Of a stretch of DNA of 64,000 nt, positions 12,494 through 26,629 are shown piece after piece. The position numbers were made by a program, and so were the translations under genes. Under the pieces are notes generated by a model, which had not been told where the DNA came from, made no database searches, and was given only the letters and a program-made list of their open reading frames with translations. Source of the stretch: Elysia crispata (lineage: Eukaryota > Mollusca > Gastropoda > Plakobranchidae); contig JAWDGP010006836.1 in assembly GCA_033675545.1 (NCBI GenBank), positions 693,501-757,500 on the forward strand, in the 5' to 3' direction. How positions within the stretch are numbered: position 1 is the stretch's first letter; the number at the start of each line of letters is the position of its first letter.

Positions 12494-15400
12494 ATGGGCC
12501 GGCTCAGCAGAGGGGACTCCCCACCAGACTCCAATGAGGGCGACCCTTCTGATCAATCTGATGAGCTGTACGAGGACAGCACCCTAGGGGCGGCTGGTGG
12601 CGGTATGGCTGGGGGTCAGATGGGTCAGTTCTCGGAAAACAACAATGCCCCGCAGGCCCAGCCCAGAGCTGGCAAGCAGGAGGGGGCACAGGTTAGATAC
12701 TAGATCTCTAGAGGACATTCAATAACCTGTCTTTTTGTTGTTGTTGTTCTTGTACAACTGGTCAGTTTTGCACCTTGCAGTGCTCCTCAGGTGATTGAAT
12801 TATCTAAGGTACAAGTTCCGGTCTCTACTCGTATTTTTTTTCTGGACACAGCGACTGAAAATTTCCTTTGAATGATTTAAGCTTTATCTTTGCTCGATGA
12901 TTTGCGACTTTTCTTCTGAGCAAAAAATGCAAAATTTTGTTCCTGGTTTAAACATATTTAGTTTTTTTTTTTTTTTACTAAATACCTTTTGATGTTGAGC
13001 AGAATAGGATTCTTCAGCTATTGTGTCTATGTATGTGAGTATTGTTAAGTGTGAGTGTATTATGTCTCATTTTTCAGTAGCAACATTATTACTTTTAGAT
13101 TGGTGAGATAATACCAGGCAGGAAACATGTTCCTATCTCATCTTCTCAATTACTTCTTCCAGCTTGCAGGGGCACCTAAACAAGGTCAGCAGTTCAATTC
13201 AGATGAAGATGATGAAAGTGATGAAGATGATGATGATGACGATGATGACGACGATGATGATGAAGACCATGCTCAGATAGAAGGGTAATCGAGGGATTTA
13301 CTTGTCCGTCACTTTAAGTGTGAAATTTTTTTTTAGCTGAAAGGCAGATGGATTAAGAGTTTCATGTCCGTAACCAAAAAAATTTATCATTCTCTGAGAC
13401 TTTTTATCCGGATTGGCTTTCAACTCTTTCAACCTTCCTTTATTCTTTTTTTTTTTTAATTTTTAGCATTAGACTCACTTCTAAAATTTTGCTCTTAAGT
13501 CATTCTGTTTAACAACTTGTTATCATACATCTACTGCACTCAAAAGAAAGTCTGAAGAGTTTGATGAGGTGTCTCTCTTTGCTTATATTGTGGAAACTCA
13601 CAGATTTTAATTCATGTCCTCTTTCCTGCTCTCTGTTCTCATCATTCTAATGGCTCTTGTAATAACTCTGAACTGCATCAGTTGTTTCATAGGCACTTAT
13701 CTCTTTGGAATCTACAACTAAAAATAGATATATGTCTGCTCCAAAAGTCTTCTCAAGGAAGTTTAATGTTTGTAAATTGCTTCTGATTAACATTGTATTT
13801 TGTTTCTCAATTGTGATAATATTTTTTGAATATTCTAGAGCATATGACCCCAAAGACTTTGAGAATCTTGCTGTATCTGCAGAGATCAAGGAACTATTCC
13901 AGTACATCACAAGGTAAGTGTTGTTCTGTACTTCAGCCCTTACTTTCTCTTGTAGGCTTGTAAAAATGCCTAATGAATTGTATATTTTCTGACTATTAGA
14001 TAGATACAACCTCTGGTAATGAAGAATTTCACATAGCGAGACTGCCTTGATTTCAAACTTAAATGTTTTTTATGAACGAAACTGTATTTGTTATCCTTTT
14101 GAGCAATTTTAAGTATTTGGGCCTTTTCAGAAGACTGACCATCTGGTTCTTTCTAAAAATGTTTTTAGCATTTTGCTGGCTCGGTAGTTAGTTTATAAGT
14201 AGAAATGGTTGTCGGGGACATAAACTTTTGCAACTCTTGATCTATTTGCGAAAAAAAGCTTTGTCTGTCTTAGCAGTATACAAATTTATGCTGCCAACAA
14301 ATGGAAAAAAGAAAAGTTTCAGTTTAGCTCCTTTTTTTATCAAGGATTTGGTATGGTGGACATCCTGTGTTTTCAGATTTTTTTTTTTTCAAGATGTTAC
14401 ATGTTCAAATGTTGAAGGAACTTAGTATCCTTTTGGTTTCATTGTGGTTTGACCATTTCAGTGATGTAAAGAAATTAGATTTAAAGTTAGCTTTGAACCT
14501 TTTTAATGGAACTTTCTGATTTACTGAGGCTTTAGAATGAATATCACATTATTATGTTTTTGTTTTCCTGATCAATTGGCATATACCAATGTGTTTTATG
14601 TCATTTTGTATCTCCAAAGTTACCCGAAGGATACTTAATTGTTGCTCATGGTTTCACCACATATTTTTTAGAGAGAGTTTGTACCTCTGATTATATGCTC
14701 TTTCAAAAAATAGACCTGCTTGAACACAGTGGTCTCTGTGGATTTAAGGAGCTTCAAAGTAAAATTCAATTAACCAAAACTCTAGTAATTAGGCATAAAA
14801 TCCGTGAACTTCACTACTCATTGCACTGGCTTTGAAGTGTTCAACTGGGACTCACTGCAAATCTCACATCTATATTTAACCTTATGAGATCAGGAATATC
14901 TTTTAGTAATGAAAAGAATTGTTTTTAGTTATGCCCAAGTATGCTTGAATGGCAATTAGTGTCTTTCTTTTTTCAAAGCAGAGCATTGCAATAAAATAGA
15001 TGTAATCTTTTTTCTTTTTGATGCTCATTGATATTCTCATGCTGTTTCCAGATACACACCTCAAGCAATTGAGTTGGATCACAAACTAAAACCTTTTATA
15101 CCAGATTACATTCCTGCTGTGGGAGACATTGATGCTTTTATCAAGGTGGGTGGTTGGTGTTTGCAGTGCTGTCCAAGCCACAAGTGCTGCAAACTCTAGA
15201 CAGTAATGCTGTTTGGGATGTAGCAAAGTCCTTAAATTGCTCCTCATTTTTTTTTCCTTCTTCATTTTTTATTACTTTATTTTCAATTACAGCATCCCTC
15301 CATAAAGTCGGTTTTATATAACTGAATCCTTTCAATTTGAATCCAAAAAATTTTTTTTTAAAGTGATGAGCCATCTGCCGTGATCAAGTGTAGATAAAGA

Positions 15401-18400
15401 GATATAACTTAGGCCAGGAAATCTGGTATTTAATAAACTGCTGGCAAGATTCAGGTACCTGAATTGAGGTCATGCCTGAAGAGAGCCTAGGTCAAATCAG
15501 GGAAATTATTGTTTGCCACAACCGAAAAGCGCCAAGTGGTCACAAAAATGTTGCTGGAAGTCTCTAGGCAAAGAGAGAAGTTTCAGTAGCAAAGCCTTTA
15601 GCCAACACCAAGTACGCATGCTGCATTATTGGAGAGGCAAAGTGCTTTTTTCAAAACAAAATTGGAGAAGGAAGTTTCAGTTTCAACGTCAAAATATTTC
15701 TTTCTCTTCCTTATGATCGTGAAAGCAAAGTGTGCCCAAAGACTATCCTTGTCCCCTCTGTGTTATTACAGTTTTGACACATCATTTTTCACCCAATAAG
15801 GCATATTATTAGAACTATTTTTCATATTACACTTTGATCTCAATCAAGTAATTTTTGCAGCAAGTTACTTTAGAGAGGGCATTGAAGTTTGTGGATCGAA
15901 ATGGACGCTTCTTTCATTTCTAACATCCACTTTTAATATCTCACTGTGGTCTTGTTTCCTTTGCTTGTGCCTGCATATACATGTAATAGTCAGGTTTTTT
16001 GTAACCTTTCTCTCTAATTTACTGCCTAGCGCCGCGCTGCAAAAAGTACAGGCTTTTTAATCAAATGCTGGTGACATCTCTGTAGATAGTCTTTGAACTT
16101 ATGTTACATAAACAAAATATAGATCGGCATGGTTATAAACCTCTCACTGAAATCGTTATTGAAGGTGTGAATTCAGAAAAATGCATAATATATATAGACT
16201 ACATCAATGGTGGCCAGAAAAACAAATAAAAACAAACCTAAAACAATAAATAAATAAATTTTAAAATGCAGAGCTGAAAAATTGCAATGTCTTAACCTAT
16301 TGTTCATGGTAATCAAAGGAAATAATTTGATCTTTTTTTTTTTTGGATTAATTAAAGGAAAGTAGCTTCGCTTGTTTTACTTCTTTTTTTTTATATTATG
16401 CATCTCATAAATACAAACCTTCAGAACACTGATGGTCTAAGCAGAAACTACTCTATTTTGTGTTAAGTCTGACAAACAAATCAAACCAGGCAGTATACAA
16501 TCTAGAACTATCATCAGCCCTTCAAGCTGAGTCTTCTAGTCATATCAAAATACATTGGGATAAAGTCAACTCGCTTTAAGCTGACCATTCTTTCAAGTCC
16601 TGCAAAGTTTGCGTTATCCATATTCAATGTGTCAAGGGCCAGGTTTTGACAGAAGAGTAAGAAAGAAAGATTTGATGTTATAAGAATTCAAGTTACACCA
16701 AAAGAAAGTGAAGTTGATGGAATTTTACTTGGACTGATGTCAGATTGCGCGGCCTGATAGGTTACACAAAAAGAAAGTGAAGTTGATGGAATTTTACTTG
16801 GACTGATGTCAGATTGCGCGGCCTGATAGGTTATACAAAAAGAAAGTGAAGTTGATGGAATTTTACTTGGACTGATGTCAGATTGCGCGGCCTGATAGGT
16901 TATACAAAAAGAAAGTGAAGTTGATGGAATTTTACTTGGACTGATTTCAGATTGAATTGCGCAGCCTGATAGGTTATACAAAAAGAAAGTGAAGTTGATG
17001 GAATTTTACTTTGTCTGATTTCAGATTGCACCGCCTGTTAGGTTACACAAAAAGAAAGTGAAGTTGATGGAATTTTACTTTGTCTGATTTCAGATTGCGC
17101 GGCCTGATAGGTTACACAAAAAGAAAGTGAAGTTGATGGAATTTTACTTGGACTGATTTCAGATCGCGCGGCCTGATAGGTTACACCAAAAGAAAGTGAA
17201 GTTGATGGAATTTTACTTTGTCTGATTTCAGATTGCACGGCCTGATAGGTTACACAAAAAGAAAGTGAAGTTGATGGAATTTTACTTTGTCTGATTTCAG
17301 ATTGCACGGCCTGATAGCAAACCTGACACGCTGGGTCTGACTGTGCTGGATGAGCCGTGTGCTAAGCAGAGTGACCCTACAGTCCTGGATCTACAGCTGA
17401 GGGCTATCTCCAAGCAGACCACAGCCAAACAACTGGTGCGTTATTTAATCATCGTGTTTGCTTTCTGCTTATATCACATTGCAAGTAAGACTAAGAGATT
17501 GTTAAATGATAAAGAGACATATTGAGTATATATGTTGTATGGGTGGAGAGAAGGAGATGACATAATTTGGAATTCTTAAAAATTTTCATATAGATTTTGT
17601 GAAACTCTTTAAAAGAAAAAAGAAAAAGAAAACACAAACCAGCTGTCACGTTAATATGTCAAAATAACTGCCATGTCAGAATTTTTTTTTTGCATTATGG
17701 CAGCTTCAGAATCTTAACTCTTTACTCTCCATAAGCTGCATTTTGCTGCTCACTATTTTATAAGAAAAATTTCTACTAATCCACTTGATGCAATATATTT
17801 GAAAACTGCATTCATTTATCCTTATTGTGATTTATAATTTATAACAGTTATTTCAAAATGGGAGTTCTATAGTGGGACCATATGTTTGAATGTTAATTTT
17901 TTACAGATCGTTCAAATAATTTTAATTCTTTATACTCCTTGAGTCAGTGGCGACAAACTACCTGCTAGTGAAAGTTTTTAGTTGGGTCTTTTACACCATA
18001 ATAACATTTTCAAGAACAAATGTTTGAGACAAACAAGCATTAGACATGGAGCTTGAATTCTGAGTCATCGCATTACAATGGATCTCTGGGGCTTGAGCTG
18101 CAGAAAGTGTAGTTAAATTTCTATTAGAAATAGTTTCCATACTAAGCATTATTTTGACTTTATTCAAAGTAATCAGCTGGGTTCTGGTATTTCTCTAGGT
18201 TAACTCACACAGGGCTAGAGCTATTAGATCTGGATAAGCAAGAAATGTGGCTTTTTTTTGCATGGTTTAAAAAATCTTTGACTTCTTGCCTCTTAGGCCA
18301 GGAAACAGTTGAAGTTTTATATTTTATGAAGCATACTTGAAGTTTACAATACAGGGATTTTGAATTGCTTGAATCGAAAGGTTAGATCTAAACTCAGAGA

Positions 18401-21400
18401 GGGGGATATGGCCCGTTGAAATATTTAACACTTTGACTTTCGTCTTCAAACTTTTGGTCTAGTCAATGTCTGATTGTTTTTCAAGGCCATGTTGAAGTGT
18501 GTTAGGCTTAGAGGACTTATGTTATCAGGAAGAAGTAACTCTCAGATTTGTGCGCTTTACTGAGGCAATTGAGAATCATATTTATCTTCAGCAACATTAC
18601 AATTAAACTTGTTGAACTGGATTTTTTTGCTCAATAATCGTGCAGTATCAAACACATCAAAACATGTATGAGTATACGGCTTAATCATTTATTGAATAAC
18701 ACAATGTTAGGTGTTCTTTACATCATGATAGAAGCATAAAAGGTTTCATTAGGATTTTTTCCCCCTCTCCAGGTGGTGAAAAGTCTAGCAAATGCAGAAA
18801 AGAATCCAAAACATATTGAGAATTGGATTGACAATATCCGAGAGTTGCACCGCTCCAAGCCACCGCCAAATGTTCACTACAGCAAGTAAGTTCATAATTA
18901 TATTTTTTTTGTCTCCAAGACTGATAGTTATGTGACTCCCAAGAAGCCTTGCTTACTTTAAACTTGAGACTTTTCAAAAGCTGAAGCAGTAGCCTCATTC
19001 TGCCACAAACCCGTGAGCAGCAATGTATTGTCCCCAGCTAAAGTGAATCATTTGGAAGAAATCACTGAATTCTTACCTTATATTAAAATTGAACTTCTTG
19101 TTCTAACATGGCATAAGCATAGCAAGGGCATGTGCAAGTTTTGTTTTGCATCGCAAAATGTATCTGTGGCAATTGCCAACATTCTTGATGAAATTTTTGA
19201 ACATTGACTGTTTTGAAGTTTATCTCATTACTTTTTGGGACAAGGCTATTTTTTTTCTCCAGTTCCCACTAAATGATATAAATAATTGTTATGCGAGTAC
19301 AGGTTGAGAGCAAAGGTATGACAAGTCTTGCATACTTATAACAGTGCCATAAAAATTTAGGGGAAAAAGGATTTCCTCATACAGTTTTTTTTTTTTCAAC
19401 GTTTTCCACCCCCTTCCCCACCTTTTGAGTGCTGTATATGCATATAACATATATTTTGACTTAAATGTGGTCACTTTAGACAGAGATTTTATTTTATCCC
19501 TCTGTCCCCAGAAACATGCCAGAAATCGACACCCTCATGCAGGAATGGCCTCCAGAGTTTGAGCAGTTGTTGAAAGAGGTCAGTGCACTACGGTCACTGT
19601 GCAAATGTTTTTTAAGGGTTGTACAAAAATTGATGAAAATATGAAAATAAGGGAATTTATCTTGTTCAGTTGTTTTTTTTTTTTTTTTCTAAGAAAGATA
19701 CGGTTTTGACATTCAGTTGTAAGAGATATGTATAAAATAATAAACATTCTTACCTTAAATGGCCTGTCATGCTACACAATTGTTTCAAACACCAACTGTG
19801 TGTAATATCTCTTGGGACATTACCAAAAGGGCCCAACCATATTCAACAACAACAAGCTGTTACCTCTGTACAGCAGGCATATACCATATCCTCAAAATCA
19901 AACCTTCACGAAAAGAAGAGAAATTATTTCAGCATGTCCCCATAGAAAACAAAATATCTGCTGCAAAACTACAAAAGCTCCAAAAGGAATAAAAAGAAAT
20001 TTATGAGATCGTGACGGCGTTACGGCTCTTTACATGCCTGAAGAGAACTGAGGACAAACAGCAGCCGTGTCCTCTGTTCCAACACTTGTGTACTAAGACA
20101 GGCCATTTAAATTAAGAGTGTTGACTTAAATTAGTTGAACACTCTAATTAATTATTGACATTAAGTTTCAAATTATATACATGTTTTTTTTTTCTTTTTT
20201 TAGTCAAATAACCATTTGAACTTATTTTAGACATTGGATTAGAATTTTACTTATTGAACCTTTTCCCACAGAGTATTCAAAATGTAGATAAAAAAATCTG
20301 TGTGTGTGTTGTTTTACAGACAAATGCAGAAGTAAATTTATGATAAAGTAAAATTACTATGTTCAAGTGCTTTCATTGCTTCTTCTTCCAGGTTGGTCTC
20401 CCAACTGCAGAGCTGGATTGTGACTTGGGCGAGTATGTGGAAATCATTGCGTGTAAGTGGAGATCAGATCGTCTTTGGTTTAGTGCTTTCTTTCACAGAC
20501 TGTGATTAGAATCACCTTGTTTATTTCAGCTGTCCTTAAGCCTATCTGTAATTAGATTAATTTTTAAGATTTTCTTTCTGTAAACTACTGTTTGAAACAT
20601 CATTATAGTTCAAGAATTTTGCAGATAAACAACATTCTTCTGATCAAATTTCATGCCTGAGCCATAGCCTGCTATGCTTGTTGTGAACGAAAACAACGAA
20701 TGGTGCTTCTCTGTTAACAGTATCATGCGATGTCCCTAAAGCGTTAACAAAAATATGTCTATTATCAATTAACCAGAAGGTTGCAGATGTTGTCTATTGA
20801 GAGTGTAATTTCTATCTGTGCGTATGTTTCTGTTACTATTGCCCTCCTTTGTCTTTTACAAGTAAAGCCACAGTCTGGAAATCCTTTTAAGAATAACACT
20901 ATTTTATCCTGACAATCATCATCAGGGGCATGCTGTGTCATTGCATCTTTTGATTTAGTCGATCGACAAGGATTCACTGCAGCCAAAGTTGGACTGTTTT
21001 TTCTCCATGCTCATGCTGAAAACTTCAGTTGTGACCTACCATAGTTTAAACAATTGAGTGGGACATATGATGATTCAAACTTGAGCTTGAATTTTGTTGT
21101 AAGCTTTGAATCTTTGATTTTGTAACTTTGGAGAATTAATCCTCACATTTGGATTGCTTTTCAATGTTATGAGCAGACAAAGAGAGAGTTATACTCTTCA
21201 TCCTCTTTTGGTCTCCTGGAAAAGGATTTAGCTTCCTTTCCAACTTCTGTGTTTGTTTCCATTGTCTTGATCTGGCATTTCTAGAAATATTGTTTCATCT
21301 TGCTGTTTACGCAAATGTTTGCGCAACCAACTTCTCCATGTCTTTGATGATTTTAAGTTTGCTCTCCAGGAAGAGTGGTTCATGTGTTGCTATTTAGACA

Positions 21401-22062
21401 TAACTGTACCTGATGATACTTAAGTCAATCTATGTTTGGTTTTGCAGTTTATCACTGTGTGATGACACATTGGCCAAACGCACTTGATAGTTTAGGAGTC
21501 TGTAAAGCCTAATAATTACTGTTGCTACTCCCCCCTAAAACCCATATCTCTATTTTTAGCTATCTTGGATATCCCAATCTACAAGAATTCTGCCCACCAC
21601 AATGAAAAGATCCAGGGTTTACATGTGCTCTTTACACTCTACTCAGAGTTCAAAAACTCGCAGGTAAACAGAATTTAAGTTTGTGGATGTCTGTTAGTTC
21701 TGTCTTTCGTCTCTCTGTTTATTCTGTCTATGAACCTCTTGTAATTAAACTTTCGTCTCTCAATGATTATCTTACATGAATTTCTTAACTTTTAAGATGC
21801 TGAATTCACCTCTTTTTCGTTATCACTAGGGAACCTGATATCTGTACTGTGCATTGTAATCCTCACTGATATTATGGATTGAACTCGAAACTAAAAAGTA
21901 AAAATCACCGTTGAGGTGGAGACATCTTTAAAGACATGTAACTTCCTTGAAGATTATGAGTTGTTTTTTTTCTTTTTCTCTCAGCACTTCCGATCTCTGG
22001 CAGAGGAAAACAAACTTGATAATGCTTTGAAAGAAGACCAAGCGGATCGATTTGTCTTATGA
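12494..22062 (+). CDS. IFT46: Intraflagellar transport protein 46, IFT-B subunit
   Basis: IFT46 is a core subunit of the IFT-B train that carries cargo, notably outer dynein arms, into cilia; it contacts IFT52 and IFT88. Ten coding exons join in phase: 12494-12691, 13163-13284, 13839-13913, 15052-15145, 17301-17435, 18773-18885, 19512-19578, 20392-20452, 21560-21663 and 21985-22062. They give 348 residues (human about 304). The N-terminal ~105 residues are low-complexity, with an Asp/Glu run at about 80-103 as in other IFT46 proteins. The conserved core starts at AYDPKDFENLAVSAEIKELF and continues with YTPQAIELDHKLKPFIPDY, LDEPCAKQSDPTV, ELHRSKPPPNVHY, EIDTLMQEWPPEF, AILDIP-like SILDIPIYK and LYSEFKNSQHFRSLAE. 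The start ATG has G at -3 and +4, and an in-frame TGA lies at 12485-12487 unless an upstream exon is spliced on at 12489. A 69-bp minisatellite lies directly before exon 5. Confidence 0.93.
16691..17319 (+). repeat. 69-bp tandem array duplicating the IFT46 exon-5 splice acceptor
   Basis: Each unit holds the pyrimidine tract, TTTCAG (or TGTCAG) and an exon-5-like start, ATTGCRCGGCCTGATAG. This is followed by GTTACAC and an AAAGAAAGTGAAG stretch. Exon-like starts fall at 16744, 16813, 16882, 16951, 17025, 17094, 17163 and 17232; the genuine exon start is 17301. The period is 69 bp, except one 74-bp step caused by a 5-bp internal duplication. Confidence 0.9.
19742..20124. mobile_element. MITE-like element with ~28-bp terminal inverted repeats in an IFT46 intron
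   Basis: ACATTCTTACCTTAAATGG at the left end and the reverse complement of AATTAAGAGTGTTGA plus AGACAGGCCATTTA at the right end form imperfect inverted repeats sharing TTAAATGGCCTGTC. The ~380-bp body has no coding potential that I can support. I could not identify a clean target duplication. Confidence 0.5.
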
Positions 22063-22542
22063 TGCTTCAATTGAAGTTATAATAGATGTATTTATTGTTT
22101 TACAAAAATATCACTTGGTTATGTATTTTTGCCATCTTCAGAATTCAATTGTTTTATGATGCTGCATTTTTTCTTACAAGTAGCAAATTAAGGTCTGGAG
22201 AAGAAAAAATTCTTTAACACTAAAAGATAAAATCCTTGAAGTATAGGCTTAAGTAGGAAATATATATTGACAAGAAGGCTTTATTCATAAATGTGAATGT
22301 CATTGCATAATTGTAATTACTCAAACAAAGGAATGATATTTTTTAACAGTTTTTATGCGCTTTTGTTGTAGTCAGTTTTCCAACTTTTAGATATGACACA
22401 AAAGATGTTAATATTGCTTCCGTCCGTATTGAAATACTATTTAAATGTTTATTGACTTTTCATATGATTCCTATTAAATTTTCACATTTTTTTGAACAAC
22501 TAAGTCTTACATGTTTTTTGTGCCCAATAAGTTTGAGATTTA

Positions 22543-22548
22543 AATAAA
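22543..22548 (+). terminator. Candidate IFT46 polyadenylation signal
   Basis: AATAAA, about 480 bp after the stop codon. Other AATAAA copies occur further downstream (for example near 22650 and 22817), so the used site is uncertain. Confidence 0.35.
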
Positions 22549-23844
22549 AAATTAAGATGACGGCCATACTGTGAAGTGCACCTTACAGTTGACTTGAGCC
22601 TTATGATGAGAGAATTTAGTTTGGTTCCAAACGATGATTTTTAACGAATAAATCATTTACTGGTTTTCATATAGGCTTGTCTAAACAAAATTTGAAGGCA
22701 CATATTATATTTCTATAGATTACTTGTGGTTAACATCGGTATGCTGAAAGGCTTGCTATATGAGATTTTCTTCCTCTTGCCTCTTTCAGTTTCAATCCTT
22801 AACTTTTCTTTGCAAATAAATATTGGAAGGTTTGTAAAAACCTCTGGAGCTCATGTCCAAAGATAAAACAGCAATCCCTTTCATTCTTAAAGCCAAATAC
22901 TGGATTGGAGAGTTGTGATTCTCCCAAATGCACTAACATTGAAGCATTTTTCCTACCTTTTATGCCTTATTAATATTCCTCGGCATTTCAACACTTAAAA
23001 GTAATAACTTAACATTAAATTCACCCTAAATTAATGAGAGCAAAGTATTTTATCGTCTTATTTACAAGATCAGAATATCACACTTGCAATTTGATTTTTC
23101 CCCACTGACTTTTAATGTTATATTAGTATATACCTACTTAAAACTTTTATGTGCCTGAGGCATTCCATGAGCAGTGAAACAAATTCACAACTTCAATGCA
23201 TTAAAACCTATTTGTGGATTTTGAAATGAAAGGTATCATCAAATCGCTGAATTTCTGAAGTTTCAATTGGTATTGATCTATAGTTTTTTTGTTTTTTTTT
23301 TTCAAGAAAGATAATGGTAGTCCTTTGCTATCAGTAAGGCTATTTTGTTATGAAGAATTTGGGAATTGCTGCAAAACTCGTCCTTTTTTTTTTATCCATC
23401 CTTATTTCTTACACTGTGCCAGTGAACGTGAGAGCTAGCAGATTGTGCTGAACCATAAGAAGATAAAGCAGAAAAGATGTTTTAACTTGTTTTTATGCAT
23501 GTTTTGAATAAAAAGGAGAGGGTTTAGATACAGGAAAAAACAAATACAAAAAAAAAAGGCAACGGGAGGAAAAATCAAATGGATAGAGAAGCAAATGGCA
23601 AAGAGGATGGGCAATTCTGATCATTATATTATCAATCTAGATTTAGTTATAATATAGACAAGAATATATGTACATATAATTATAAAAGTAAGATAATAAT
23701 GAGTAAGAGGAAAGAAGATACTGGAAGACAATAAGTGCAAAGATATTACAAAGAAACTGAGTAAGGCTACAAAATCATGGCAATACACACACACATTAAA
23801 ACTAGCCTTAAGACACCTGTAGTGTATCACTCATAAATAGCACA

Positions 23845-24079
23845 TGGAAATGTTGGGCAACCTTTTTTGACCATGTGATGAGAAGAGATCTACTGGAACA
23901 TCTTGTAATAACTGGAATGATCGAAGGAAAATGCAGCAAGGGAAAATGGCGTGAAAAGATGTTGGATGGACTAACAAAGTTGCTCAAAGTAAGATGAATG
24001 ACAGAAGAACTGAAGGCGATGAAGGATAGAGATGTGTGGAAGGTCATGATTGCTTTTGGTAGAGAGCATAGCATGTGAT
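23845..24079 (+). mobile_element. 3' fragment of a non-LTR retrotransposon
   Basis: The plus strand encodes a LINE C-terminus, FFDHVMRRDLLEHL, ITGMIEGKCSKGKWREKMLD, then after a frameshift DRDVWKVMIAF and a stop. This is the characteristic post-RT tail of a widespread animal non-LTR element whose intact copies read roughly HVMRR-GL-L-TG-I-GKR-RGRQR. A TGATTGATTGAGTAT stretch follows and resembles a LINE 3' tail. The minus-strand LINE at 52157-54235 contains the same module. Confidence 0.75.
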
Positions 24080-26629
24080 TGATTGAGTATATCTATTTTG
24101 AACAAACATACCTAATTTGACCTCGGTCAAAGAAAGTGTTGGGAAAAATAGTATTGTTGTGACCCAAAGTTTGTTTGCAAGGCTTTGAGGGTCCACCCAC
24201 CTATTCCATGATTTATGTTTGTGTCTGTATAAGAGGGGGAAGTATGGAAACACCTGTTCAAACAATACTTCGTCCCTGAGCTTTTCTGGTTTTGTGTGTG
24301 TGAAAGATCATCTTTTAAGTAAGTCTTCGGTTGACTTATTAATTGTCCCTAAGTGTTGCCTTTTTTTAACGATTTTGAGAACATTTTAACAAGGTTTCGA
24401 AATTTAGCTTGCCATATTTTTTTGGACATCAGTTTAGACTAAATATTTAGTACTTGATATAGTCAATAACAATAATCTGCTTTACAAAATTTTCACAGAA
24501 AGTGATGCAAATATGAACGCGTCACTCTACCACCATTCTCTCTAACCCACCTCAACATTGCGTTGTATGGCAAAATTACCTAACTGGAAAAAAAATTGTT
24601 CTCAAAGCAATCATATAATTCACTGAATCAATGTGATGTAAGATCCTGTAATTAAATATCCATAATGAAAGTGATCTAGCAGTACTGCCCCCCCTATGGC
24701 AAATCGATATATCTGACAAAAAGCTGTTTTCTTATTTGTTTGCATAAACGGACTATTTAAAGTATTATCCAACTTGAGTAAATGGCAAAGCAACGTATCT
24801 TCATCAGTACTTTCAGTTTTTTTTTACTTGTCAAATCGACTTATCTTTTTTTTTTATACATGTTGACCATCGAATGTTTTTTGCATTTTTCCCGAAAGCA
24901 CAAAAGATACATCGGTTTGCATTTGGGGTGCAGAGTAGGGCCTTACACTTCCACATTCACATTTCAAAATAAATTGCAATAAAAGACCTCAAAAAGTCTG
25001 ATTCTTTTTCACCAGAAAAATGTGCCAAAATTCTGGGAAGATTATTTTTCAGGATCAACAGTGATAAGTTAAACCTTTTTAAGGTTAATTTTATTTTGTG
25101 ACACTGTTTAGTTCTTAGATATACCTTGATTAGAGGCTGTGGAGTAACAACTAAAGGGATCCATCTTAGCACTGGTCAGCAAAATCAAGGCTTCCTCTTA
25201 CTTATGTGTTACATGGTATCAAAACACTTTCTCTACTTCTTCTCTTGGATCATTTCAAAGTCAACATCATGACATGACACTGACCGCTGCCACAGAGTCA
25301 GTGCAGTGTTGTTATCACAACAATTACATATTTCTACTAACACTGCTACAATAACAGCATTTGATGTTTCTAACAATATGAATACTCCTAGTAGTCCTAC
25401 AACTGCCACCCTTATTCTCCAGGCTCTGCTCCATCAATATCCATGTGGCTGAGTATTGCTTGACAAATCCTCCCTTCCCCCCCCAGTCTCTTCTTAAAGT
25501 CAAGTTGAAAATGAGTGCCTTAATTAATACTTCCTTCAATAGATTATGGAGTCTTGATACAAATTTATTCATATTATCATAGATGGCTTTCTTTTATATA
25601 CTTCATTAAAACTTTTTTACTCCTTTTCATCTTCAAGGGGAATTAAAATGTTCAATTATCCTGAACTAGGATAAACTGAATTTTCTTTTGTGTTGATGAC
25701 AAATGTTCCGGTACATGCATTTCCAAAAGTTTCTTTCAATTTAAGCCCATTTCTCAGTTAACTTGCAAAAATTTTGACTGATGGAGGAAAAATTATTTCC
25801 TAAATGATTAGTGCTTAGGTGGATCTTAATGCTTCCACCATCAAACACTTCCTTAGCTTTGTTTGTAGTGCATAGCGAGTTTACTGTCAGGTAATGGACA
25901 GGGAATGAAGTCAGAGCGTGAGATTGTTGCTGTGTTGGCCCCATTTCCTGGCTCAGTGTCTGTGTTAGGCCCAGGCATTGCAGAGTCAGAGGAGATTAAC
26001 ACAGTGGTGGTATTTTAACCCTGGCTGATGAACATGTGAGATGCTGACTATTGTGGGAGAGATGGGAAGAAACAGGCTGTCATTCAGCTGCAGGCTATTA
26101 TTATCAATGGCTATGGCTATAGAAGGGTCTTTGTGAGTGCACTGACTTGATTTATTTCTGTCGAGATATAGACTTTGATTCAACCACATTTAGAGCCTCA
26201 TTGAAAGTTGCTTCCTGTATAACACCAACTCACAATTATTTTATTTTTTCGAATTTCTCATTTGAAAAAGCAGAAAGGTTTCCTCAAATATGTAAAGAAA
26301 AACCAGGAAAAAAAGCAGACTGCATTTTATCTCTCTTTCCCCTAAAATCCATATACAGTTATACTTTTTGAATTTTGTCCCTCATTCCTCTTTATGTATT
26401 GTAAAAAATCACAATGCAACTTGTTCTGCTTTAACTAAATCCTGATAAAAAATTCTGGAAAAATTTATTATATAATAGATCCAATCTCCCCAAAAAAGTT
26501 TATTTTTTTTTCATAAAATCAAACAAAAGCAGGCGTTTTATCATTTCACTTCTTTTTTATTGGATCAATACAAACACAATTACCTCTCAGTAAATTCTAG
26601 ACGCGTGAACAGATGCATTACAACTTATA

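Noticed and set aside
16688-17307. Minus-strand repeat proteins with a 23-residue period
   Set aside because: They arise from the 69-bp splice-site minisatellite of IFT46, read antisense.
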